DNA of 64,000 nucleotides, taken from assembly GCA_028023455.1 (NCBI GenBank), contig JAQFVV010000018.1:10002771-10066770 (forward strand), written 5' to 3'. Below the pieces are notes generated by a model. The model was not told the origin of the DNA. It did no database searches and was given only the letters and a program-made list of their open reading frames with translations. Source of the stretch: Epiperipatus broadwayi (taxonomy: Eukaryota > Onychophora > Udeonychophora > Euonychophora > Peripatidae). Shown piece by piece: positions 22,708 through 31,619 of this stretch (its first letter is position 1; each line of letters begins with the position of its first letter). The translations under genes were made by a program, and so were the position numbers.

Positions 22708-23246
22708 TTATTAAAACAGGCAAAAATTCACTATACATATTGCCACTCACTGCAAGCTAGAGTAATTAATGAATGCTAGAAGACTAGTGCATAAAATCCC
22801 CATCTAATGCTTACTCCTCCAATATCCCCAGACTAGTTTCTGGCTTGTAGCCTTCGTCAGTGAGGAGCCTTGGATCTGAGAGCACTGCATCTAGATCTTA
22901 GGATTTAATGCAACCAAAGACACCAAAATGTATGGGTACTGACCTGAGTTCAGACCTATACGACTGTAAGCTGATGAGCTTGGATTGAAAATATTAAGGT
23001 GTTTTCAATTTAAGACTCATAGTTTTGTAGTTAAATAGAGATAAAAGGTGGCTGCTGGAGGGTTGCATTAGATCCTAAGATCTAGGTGCAGTGCTCTCAA
23101 ATCCAGGGTTCCTCACTGATGACGGCCACAAGCCAGAAACTAGTCTGGGGATATTGGAGGAGTAGGCACTAGATGGGGATTTTATGCACTTGTTTTCTGG
23201 CATTGGGGTGGCAATACATATAGTGAGTTTTTGCCTGTTTTAATAA
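22708..23246. mobile_element. fold-back MITE, complete copy (copy 3)
   Basis: 539 bp with 39-bp ends that are inverted complements (36 of 39 match; TTATTAAAACAGGCAAAAA at the left, its complement at the right). The complementarity continues inward through both arms for about 200 bp (22708-22916 against 23062-23246), leaving a unique centre of about 145 bp with CAAAGACACCAAAATGTATG. No coding capacity. Other copies lie at 10143-10405 and 16450-16840. It is inserted in the tail of the Penelope-like element. Confidence 0.9.
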
Positions 23247-23310
23247 CTTAATAAACAAGTTAATTGCTTCAGAACCATAAATTTTTAAAGTAAATATCCT
23301 TTAATTCTTA

Positions 23311-24174
23311 CTTTGGGACTTTGAGATTATTCCGGCTATAACATATTTTTCCAGTGATGTATTATTCTAAGTTTGTGATATGTTTAAAATAATGCCTCCA
23401 AGGAATGTGCAGACAAAATTAATTGATAAAATTTGTCCACAAATCCTGTGGAGGCGTTATTTTAAAGATATCACAAACTTAGAATAATATGTTACCTGGA
23501 GTAATACATCATACCACTTGTAGTATGAAAGTTCAAATTTAAAAAAAAAAGAGAGAGATATATTCAGTATGAAAAAAAGAAAAAACATATTATGATAAAA
23601 ACAGGTAGTAGTGACTTTTTAATACGGCACTTTTTATGAATTTTTATTACTACACTTTGTGTCTTCAAAGCCATCCTTCCCCTTGCAGCATAATGCGGCA
23701 CTTTGTGCCCATAAGTACCTAGCATGTGTAATACCCTGAACTTCAAATAAAAAAAAACTTCTCTTTTTATTTCCACTGACAGGGAGATATATTCATTATG
23801 GAAAAAATAAAAATATGAAAAAGAACCCTGAAATTATTTTTTTTTAAAAAAAACTTACATAAAGTTATAGCAAAAAAACCAAACCCCACAAATATATAAA
23901 GTTTTAGCAGTAAATGAATATTTTTAAATATAAAACTGTATTACTTACAAATGATGTGAGAGATATATTATATTGTAGAGGGTAAAAAGAATAACTGGTG
24001 GATTGAATCATTTAATATCTTCTAAAATGGAAAGGAAAGGGTCAGTTTATTTGACATGGGTTAGTCATGTCAGGATTCTTTGTTGCCATGACATCATAAA
24101 TGGAAACTTTGAATAAATATTACCACATGCAAACATCACTGGAGTAATATGTCATAGCAGGAATAATACCAAAG
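23311..24174. mobile_element. TA-flanked inverted-repeat element, non-autonomous
   Basis: The ends are inverted: CTTTGGGA...ATTATTCCGGCTATAACATA...CCAGTGATGT at the left and the complement of it at 24131-24174, apart from an 8-bp indel. Both ends abut TA (23309-23310 and 24175-24176), the target duplication of Tc1/mariner-type transposons. The 864 bp contain no transposase motif. The insertion separates two Penelope coding pieces (AAGGATAC... and AAGAATTAAAGG), whose joined form is seen uninterrupted in the plus copy near 26055. Confidence 0.8.
23351..23499. repeat. internal palindrome of the TA-flanked element
   Basis: Arms of about 60 bp (23351-23412 and 23437-23499) pair with few mismatches: TATTATTCTAAGTTTGTGAT / ATCACAAACTTAGAATAATA, TTTAAAATAATGCCTCCA / TGGAGGCGTTATTTTAAA; the loop is about 25 nt. 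Confidence 0.9.
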
Positions 24175-24330
24175 TATCCTTTTTATTTCCTTTCGTTCAA
24201 AGAAGACAACCTTTGCCTCATCAAAATTAATAGTGTGACCTATATCTCTTTCATGAATATGTAAAGCAGAACAGATATTTATTTCGAACTCTATTTTTAT
24301 GTATCTTTATTTTTTTCATTTAAGCTCAAA

Positions 24331-25152
24331 TTACTCTGACATATATGCTTTCTTACAAAAACAATGGATAATATACACTACTCCAGGAATAGTCTTTCTA
24401 TCAAATTTTTTTTTTGTATTATGTAATAAATTATTCAAAGTAATATCCCTTTTCCAAGCAATTTTTTTATTTCCAAACAAATTATTATGTTTACATACAA
24501 TTCTGTAAGAAAATTTAAAAGGCAAATAAATAAAATATTTGTCTCTATCTTTCATATTATTACAATTATTACTATTAAATAAAATACTTTTAATAAATTT
24601 ATCAGAGTAGCCAACATTCAAATAATCTTTATAAAATTGACTTTTTTGAAACATACTATTAAATAAAATACTCTTAAAAAATTTATCAGAGTAGGCAACA
24701 TTCAAGTAATCTTTATAAAATTGACTTTTTTGAAACATAGCTACCTCATTAGAATTATTTAATCTCTTATTTCTATGATAATAATTTTTTAAAGTAGCTA
24801 CTTTATGAGATACAAATTGATAGCTATCAAGTTTAATTATAGATCTTAAGTCCTTATTCTTAATATAGTGACTACATACCAAACAATTATTCTTTACATT
24901 TCTAATCACTAATAAATCCATTAATTTAACAAAATCAAATCCCCTTTCTTCTACAACCCATTTTATTGAAGGGTCAAAATTTAATTCATTAACCAACTCT
25001 TTCAATTTATCACTTTCAACTACAAATAAACAATCATCAACATATCTAACAAATAACTTTAAATATATACAATCATTTTTAATAATAATTTCCTCTTTCA
25101 AATAGTTAAAACTGAACAAGTTAAAGGAGAAATAATATAACCTATTATTCAC
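24331..25152 (-). pseudogene. Penelope reverse transcriptase/GIY-YIG open segment
   Basis: The longest open piece of the Penelope-like protein, 273 codons. Residues 33-47 (LFVRYVDDCLFVV) are reverse-transcriptase motif C with both catalytic Asp. About 48-85 (NELNFDPSIKW, FDFVKLMDLLV) are the segment after it; about 215-255 (CKHNNLFGNK, NLLHNTKKKF) are the linker found before the endonuclease; residues 257-270 (GVVYIIHCFCKKAY) start the GIY-YIG nuclease, with the second motif altered to YMSE where YIG(E/Q)T is expected. The frame then stops; the rest of the nuclease continues in another frame below 24300. The enzyme would copy its RNA at a nick made by its own nuclease. Upstream RT motifs lie in other frames, so this is a fragment, not a start. 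Confidence 0.88.
24571..24738 (-). repeat. in-frame 84-bp tandem duplication in Penelope ORF
   Basis: A 28-residue unit (MFQKSQFYKDYLNV...SILFNS) is repeated at residues 139-166 and 167-194. The copies differ by two residues (A/G and F/I). It lies between reverse transcriptase and nuclease, so it may have been tolerated while the element was active, or arose after death. Confidence 0.95.
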
Positions 25153-25924
25153 CCCTCTCCATCCTTATAAAAATTACCATTATATGTAAAATACATAGAA
25201 TCCCCCAATAATAAAAGCAAATCTTTAATAACTTTAATCTTATTCTTTGACAAAGATCCATTTTTAATCACACAGACATAAGAAAACCAATACTACTTAA
25301 TCTATTAACATATTAATACATACATATTCTCAATATCCAAACTACCAAATTCCCAATTACTTTCCATTTTAAAATTATTAATCTTATCAAATGCTTCAAA
25401 AAAAGAAGAAACTGTATAATGACCAAAATTAACAAATTGTTTTTAAAATTATTCAAGAATCCTAGAAATACCCTCAACAACAATATCTGTAAAGTCAAAA
25501 ATAAATCGTAGAGGAAAACCATCTTTGTGAGTCAATATTCATGAAAATCTTAGCTGATATGAAGTCATTAAGGATAACATTTTAAATAATCTACTCTATT
25601 AAACATTTTCAAATTTATAATTTTTTTTCATAATATCTCTTTTTAATCACATTACCGTGATCTTTTTTTTAAATACATATTTATCATTATTTAATTCTTT
25701 ATCTATTTTCTTCCTAAACTCATTTCCTTTTATAATGACAAACCTGCAGCAGCAATTAACCTATTCTTAAGATATCTAACTTTGGATTAACAATATATAT
25801 TTTTTCTTTTTAAGCCTTTATTTAAAACCAATTGAATGTCAACTTTTTGCTCATCACTCAAATTACTAAATTCAATAGATGAAAATATATCAAAAACTAG
25901 TTTTTGAATGAAAAGGAACAAAAT

Positions 25925-26390
25925 TAGGACCTTGTTTTTGTAAGAAGGTATATATAGGTCAGAATAGTTTGAGCTTAAAAGAAAGAATAAAGATACATAA
26001 AAGTAGGGTTGGCCATTATTAATTTTGATGAGGCTAAAATTGTCTTCTTTGAAAGAAATTAAATAAAAAGAATTAAAGAATCTTTATTAAAAATTTATGA
26101 TTCTGAAGCAATTAACTTAATTAAAAGTTCTTTTAATATTAAGGGTTATGTGGGATGTAAATGGAATTGTGGGTAAAAAAATTGTTGTTTTCTTATAGTT
26201 CTTCACATTGAGAAGTCTGCTTGCAACAGTGAAATGATTGGTTGTGTTTTAGAGTTTATTGTCTTTAGCTAGTCTGGTTTAGTGCTGAATTTGAGGTAAT
26301 TTTGATATACATATATACAGAAGTTATTATTGCTGAATTTGAGGTAATTTTGATATACATCTATACAGAAGTTATTATTGCTACTCAGTA
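25925..26390 (+). mobile_element. Penelope-like 3' fragment, head-to-head
   Basis: Plus strand: PCFCKKVYIGQNSLSLKERI (25930 on), the GIY-YIG second motif here intact as YIGQ, then in a shifted frame NFDEAKIVFFERN and KIYDSEAINLIKS, ending with the 3' tail that matches 22450-22707 in inverse orientation. Everything upstream of the nuclease is missing. It begins where the minus-strand copy's 5' region ends, producing an inverted junction at about 25910-25930. Confidence 0.88.
26283..26378 (+). repeat. 48-bp tandem duplication in Penelope tail
   Basis: Two copies of a 48-bp unit beginning TGCTGAATTTGAGGTAATTT differ at one base. The 22.45-kb copy shows one related unit only, so the duplication is specific to this fragment. 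Confidence 0.95.
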
Positions 26391-27780
26391 TGAAATTAAC
26401 TATCATTTTGTATTAATATCTGGCCATGACCATTGTTCTAGAAAACTTTGTTGATTTTGTTTCTTATTTGAATATAAATTTGTATGTAATTCATAAAAAG
26501 AATCTGAGAGCAAAAATTTGCTTGGCCAATTTTGGCAAAATTATTATTAGTAAGATGAAAATGTATTTCACATTAAGGTCTTCCTTTATTTCTAGTTTTA
26601 AATAAAAAGTATAATTCATTAACGTTATTGTATATCAAAAATGTTTGGTTATTAAAAACAGTGAATCAAAATAAAACTGGATAGCAGTATTGAGTGTCAA
26701 CATTTCTAAATAGAATAATAGTTTTTTTTATGTAAGGCATTCAATCAAAGATTTAAGAATTTATTTTATTGTATTGAAAATGCATACACTAGATATATTG
26801 GAAGCCATTCAACCTAAGATTCATGAATTTATTCTATTGTATATGTATAGATTAGGTATGATTGGGCAAAATATTGATAGATGGGAAGAATTTCTTCATT
26901 GGTTAATTTTAATTAAATATACGCATACACAGGTAAAGTGCAGAATCATTCTTATAAACTGGGCAGAGAGTTTCAGCTTGGAGGGTAAGCTGGATATTTT
27001 TTTCCATGTGTATGTGTGCTTTAGACACATAAATTGAAAGTAATAGATTAAAAAAAAAATGTTTTGTATATATGTGTATGTGCCAAATAATAATGTATTA
27101 CAAATATATTTTAAAGTCTAGCGATTTGGTTTTCAAAGTTTTTAAATTTTTTTAAATACTATATAGTAATAGAAATAATTAAGCAAATTCTCAGCAGTTA
27201 ACATTGACAAAAAATTATTAAATGAGTTTAATATTTAAATTGAAGGATTTCATAGAATAATTGTTAGATAATTTATCTGTCAACCATAAAATAATTGTTA
27301 GATAATTCATCTGTAAATCCATAATCCTGAATCTGAAATAAGATCAGTCTTTGAAATTTTTTCAAATTATAACCAGAGATTTTTTTTTTAAGTAGCCAGT
27401 CCAGAGCTAAATTAGCTTGCTTATTCAATGATGTTCATTAATGTTTAATTAAAGAGTGATGGTTCCAAGTCGTTGATGCTGTTGGTTATAAAAATAAAAA
27501 AAATACAATTATACTTTTTACATATTGAATGTTTTTTTAAAAAATGAGTATTTTTTGATAAAAACTATAGTAAATATGACTATTTGTTTCTGAAATGTTA
27601 TTTTAAAATGTAATATTTGTTAATGGCTTCATTTCCCATTTTTGTTTTAATTAAATAGGCAAATGTACATCACACACATAGATAAAAATTTGAAATGAAG
27701 ATACTGGAAAGGAAAAACCACTGTAGTTTTGGTTAATACTCGTTAATATAAATTTTAAAATATTATTCACTAAAAATTAT
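26390..27780. other. A+T-rich non-coding stretch
   Basis: No supported gene. A readable plus-strand frame from 26780 (about 85 residues) matches nothing recognised. A short inverted or direct similarity AATAATTGTTAGATAATT(T/C)ATCTGT occurs twice near 27255 and 27292. Confidence 0.4.
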
Positions 27781-27837
27781 ATTCAAGATGTTCGTTAACT
27801 TTTTCTTTATTAAATAAATTACAAAATTTTTATTTCT

Positions 27838-27990
27838 TTTTTGCAGTCTTCACAATGTTTTATTCAATTTAATTCTCTTCAGTTTCAATTGTCTTGCAAT
27901 CTCCTTTCAAGGCAATAAAATACAATTGCATTACATTATTTTTTTATACATACAATAACCTTATTTTGATATATCCATATATATATTTAC
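27838..27990 (-). repeat. dispersed repeat shared with 7.4 and 8.9 kb
   Basis: The minus strand resembles 7436-7505 and 8893-8990 (words AATTAAATTGAATAAA, CAATTGTATTTTAT). Likely the 3' end of a LINE or a MITE; no coding motif is certain. Confidence 0.4.
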
Positions 27991-28075
27991 TATTATTTAT
28001 AGATTTTTCCTACATTAATTATATATATATACATGTATTATTTTTCATAAAATTAAAAATATTTAATATATATAT

Positions 28076-28310
28076 TGTAACCTTTTGAAATGGGGAGATA
28101 GAGAGAGAGGGAGAGATAAGAAGAAAATAGAATAAAGGAGAGATAATGATAAAGATAAATGATGAAAATGAAATGAGAGCGGCCAATTGTAACCTAATAA
28201 AATAGAGAGAGAGATAAGAAGAAAATAAAATAAAAGAGAGAGAAATGAAATGAGATGATAGAAGAAATGACATGAAAAGAAATGGAATAGAATTGAAATG
28301 ATATAAAATG
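28076..28310. repeat. GA-rich repeat with two TGTAACC-headed copies
   Basis: TGTAACC followed within 20-30 bp by a GAGAGAGA...GATAAGAAGAAAATA block occurs at about 28077 and again at 28189, so the segment is a tandem pair of diverged units. The second is preceded by GCGGCCAATTG, making another GCCAATTGTAAC junction (28182-28193). Purine-rich low-complexity sequence continues to 28310; the opposite-strand frames here are artefacts of it. Confidence 0.7.
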
Positions 28311-28334
28311 AACTATAAATTTGAGACTCTAAAC

Positions 28335-28856
28335 CAGTGTTCTTCAACTCTTGGTCCGCGGCCCAGCACCGGGCCGCGGAACTTTTTTGCAGGTCCGTGT
28401 GCTTAGACGGGCAGTAAAAAGTTTGTAATAATAAATAATAAGAGTTTAAACTTTTAATTAATATAACCAATTTTTATTTATTTTTTCATCTCATTTTTAC
28501 CCAATTAAAAAAAAAAGAAAACAGAAAGAAAACAAAATGTAATCAATCATTCATAAATTAATTTGTTTTTCTAGTTATCACAGATGTTTAGGAGGGTAGA
28601 ATTAAATTTTTTATTACTTTTTTAAAAAAATTTTAAAAAAAGTTTTTTATTATATAAACTCCATATATATATAAAACTTTATCTTATATATTTAACATTG
28701 TTGTTTTGATCAGTTATAACAATTATGCTTATCTTTAAGAAAATTTATTTATAGACTTCTGCCAGTCTGCGAAATCTTATCTTTATTTTTGCTGGTCCGC
28801 AGAACCTTATCCTTATTTTTACCGGTCCGCAGGTGTGAAAAGGTTGAAGACCACTG
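28335..28856. mobile_element. non-autonomous hAT element (MITE)
   Basis: The left end CAGTGTTCTTCAAC and the right end (complement CAGTGGTCTTCAACCTTTT) are hAT-type terminal inverted repeats. Near the left end is a GC-rich subterminal hairpin (CCGCGGCCC/GGGCCGCGG). Near the right end a roughly 30-bp unit containing TCTTTATTTTTGC(T)GGTCCGC is repeated two and a half times. No transposase; the 522-bp length fits a deletion derivative. The 8-bp target duplication cannot be tested because the right flank is the N gap. Confidence 0.85.
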
Positions 28857-29356
28857 NNNNNNNNNNNNNNNNNNNNNNNNNNNNNNNNNNNNNNNNNNNN
28901 NNNNNNNNNNNNNNNNNNNNNNNNNNNNNNNNNNNNNNNNNNNNNNNNNNNNNNNNNNNNNNNNNNNNNNNNNNNNNNNNNNNNNNNNNNNNNNNNNNNN
29001 NNNNNNNNNNNNNNNNNNNNNNNNNNNNNNNNNNNNNNNNNNNNNNNNNNNNNNNNNNNNNNNNNNNNNNNNNNNNNNNNNNNNNNNNNNNNNNNNNNNN
29101 NNNNNNNNNNNNNNNNNNNNNNNNNNNNNNNNNNNNNNNNNNNNNNNNNNNNNNNNNNNNNNNNNNNNNNNNNNNNNNNNNNNNNNNNNNNNNNNNNNNN
29201 NNNNNNNNNNNNNNNNNNNNNNNNNNNNNNNNNNNNNNNNNNNNNNNNNNNNNNNNNNNNNNNNNNNNNNNNNNNNNNNNNNNNNNNNNNNNNNNNNNNN
29301 NNNNNNNNNNNNNNNNNNNNNNNNNNNNNNNNNNNNNNNNNNNNNNNNNNNNNNNN
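28857..29356. other. assembly gap, 500 N
   Basis: Exactly 500 N, the convention for a gap of unknown size. Predicted frames crossing it are meaningless. Confidence 1.
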
Positions 29357-29491
29357 CTTCAATATATATAAATTAGAAATATATTTTAATAATCAACTAC
29401 ACTATATTCTTTTGTACTTTTATTTTTATTATTCTATTAATACATGCAAAGCCACAGTTCAGCTTTGTTTGTAATAATAAAATAAAACAAT

Positions 29492-29693
29492 GTAATGTAG
29501 TTGAGAATTAAAATATATTTAAAGAGTATTTACATGAAATAATAATACATGAGTTATCAATAGCAATTAAAAATGACATAACATTGTTTATAAAAATACA
29601 TTACAATAGTTACTTTTACCTGCTATCATAACTCATGTATTATTATTTCATGTAAATATTATTTAAATATATTTTAATTATCAGCTACATCAC
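29492..29693. mobile_element. palindromic MITE, about 200 bp
   Basis: Arms of 66 bp (29492-29557 and 29628-29693) are inverted complements with about five mismatches (TTACATGAAATAATAATACA is identical in both), separated by about 70 bp. A partial third arm-like copy lies at about 29375-29410. No coding capacity. Confidence 0.85.
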
Positions 29694-29699
29694 ATTCTT

Positions 29700-30600
29700 T
29701 TAATCTAGTAATGTGAGCAAAGCTGTGTGTGGATGCAGCTGGTATATGTTAAAATTTTTATGATTTTAAATTTTTTTTAACAATTATAAACATATTTTAT
29801 ATGAATTTTAAAATATTGCTTTATATTTACTGTAACGGATATGTAAATATACATATTACATGAGATATTCAGAAAAATATAAACATATAAAAATAATGTA
29901 TATTTTTTATTAATGAAAAAAACTATCAGTTAATAAATAGAATAAGGAAAGTTTATAATAGATCAAAGTCAGGAAATAAACACAAGGAAAAATAAAATTC
30001 TGTATCTGAAACTCAAGTTAAAATGAAAGAAAAAATAGAAGAGGGAAAACTATAATTAAAGTATAATGTAATTTAAGAATTTTAATTAAATTTACTATTT
30101 AAAGGGAATGGTTTACCTTGTTTTTTAAATAAAAGTACAAATTCTAAAATGTTAGAAGAGTATAATGAAAATAAAAGAAAACTGATAGTGTAAAAGTATC
30201 TTAAAGATTATAAAGTTACTTGGTGAAATAATTTAAACTAAAATATTAATTATAATCAAAGATTTAAATAATTTTGTAAATTGTCTAATAAAAAGAGATT
30301 GTTTTAGACAGTAATCTATACAACTGATTAGATAATCAATAGTGTAATAAATGTTGTAATTAAAATATATATAAAAAAGATTAACTAATTAAAAAAAGGA
30401 AAACTGATTAATGATGTGGGTGAGCTCAGACTATGGTTTTGTCAAGGGTATAAACCTACTAAATTTTCATTAGAATTATTCTGCTGTTATTTTGATTCTG
30501 ATCCAGTTAATTTGATTTGGTTACTGTTAGTTATATTAATTTCTGCTGATTTTATCACCTGCTAAATTGAAAACATATAATTCATCCTTCAGCAATGCAT
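29700..30600. other. A+T-rich non-coding stretch
   Basis: Nothing recognised. Confidence 0.45.
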
Positions 30601-30624
30601 AGCTATTTATGCAGATGCCCTGAC

Positions 30625-30862
30625 ATCACTATGCAGTGCTAAACTCACAACAGGATATTCATTTGGTTTGAATCACCCAGTTCCTGTGCAATTGATAGCC
30701 TGAAATGTGACAAAAAGTATTGACCTGCCATTTTCTGAGACACTTACCCACCATTATCAAAGACTACTGCTGAATAAGGCCATAAAGATATATACTACCT
30801 TGGAAAAAAGTGACAAGCTGTTAAAAGAAACCAGGAAATCTCTTCAAGAATGCCATCCATGA
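30625..30862 (+). pseudogene. unassigned coding-like segment
   Basis: Two successive open stretches in one frame, separated by a single stop at 30701: the first reads ...KLTTGYSFGLNHPVPVQLIA, the second (30704-30859) contains DLPFSETLTHHYQRLLLNK and LEKSDKLLKETRKSLQECHP. Composition is more protein-like than surrounding frames and codon third positions are mixed. I do not recognise the family; a transposon ORF relic or a host exon are both possible. Confidence 0.25.
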
Positions 30863-31310
30863 ACTCTAAAAACCATCAAGAAGACAGGGGTGATCATTCC
30901 AATAACAATATAGAAAAATCTAAATCAATATGGAAAATTAATTTAAAGTCTAGACATAAATGATATACAGTAGTAAGATTTTATCCTCTCAATGAACTTC
31001 CATAAATTAGAAATGATTAAATTCTTACTACCTAATTTAAAGTAGATTTATCTATACTGATAACTCTGTAAGTAGTTTAATGTAGTTTTATTTTTTATTC
31101 TTCATATTATTATAATTATTTTGTTAATAAATATGTTGTTTTAATGTTAATTTGGCCTAAATTCTCTCTCTCCACACATCACCATATAAAATTTGATTAA
31201 GATAAAATTGGTCAATTATATTGTTTGTTTAAATATGCATTATCTGATAACCTAAATTAGGTAAGTTTGATGTTCATTTGAGATAGTGTGGAATCAAACC
31301 CTTGAAAAAG

Positions 31311-31611
31311 TTAAAATCTTTTGTGGGTATTCCAATCAAATTGGGTGGATTGTGCATGGAGGTTCATCCCCAGTATAAATAAAAGCATCCACAGGAAAGG
31401 TATTTTACTTCTAGAAATTATGAAATGACTGCAATAGTCTTGAAAGGTGGCCACATCTTGTGTATTTATAGATAATCTTGGTCTGATCATTGGTATGGTA
31501 ATATGAGATATTGACAATATTAACTCCTCTGCTTGAATAAAAGTCCTGTTTCAAGTTTAAAATAATGTGAGGGTAGCTTGAAATCACACTCATACTGACC
31601 CTACTAGCCAT
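31311..31611 (-). pseudogene. unassigned coding-like segment, two overlapping frames
   Basis: Minus strand: one frame from an ATG at 31611 gives 66 codons; another gives 68 (IPMIRPRLSINTQDVATFQD..., then a hydrophobic IPFLWMLLFILG and QSTQFDWNTHKRF). The second looks more like real protein (Trp, His and Pro dispersed), and a frameshift between the two is likely. No family recognised. Confidence 0.25.
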
Positions 31612-31619
31612 TGGAAATG

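Larger units (their letters stand above)
22440..25910 (-). mobile_element. Penelope-like retroelement, interrupted
   Basis: A decayed Penelope-like element read right to left. Order on the minus strand: poorly preserved N-terminal part (25910-25540); reverse transcriptase with a palm segment FGSLDIENMY near 25360, a GYIISPLT segment near 25125 replacing the usual GSPLSP motif, and YVDD near 25040; linker; GIY-YIG endonuclease from about 24385 to 24180 (GVVYIIHCFCKK, then HIHERDIGHTINFDEAKVVF in another frame); a further coding scrap at 23225-23310 (KIYGSEAINL); and the 3' tail at 22450-22707. Two unrelated inverted-repeat elements sit inside it (23311-24174 and 22708-23246). A head-to-head 3' fragment of the same family abuts its 5' side at 25925. 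Several frameshifts and stops make it inactive. Confidence 0.9.

Noticed and set aside
24299-24508. Plus-strand 69-residue frame
   Set aside because: Antisense to the Penelope reverse transcriptase/nuclease segment.
26780-27037. Plus-strand frame of about 85 residues after the Penelope tail
   Set aside because: No motif, T-rich composition and an internal short duplication; not distinguishable from chance.
28019-28470. Minus-strand frames rich in Ser, Leu and Phe
   Set aside because: Direct translation of the GA-rich repeat on the other strand; low complexity.
28745-29376. Three long frames on both strands
   Set aside because: They run through the 500 N gap and have no meaning.
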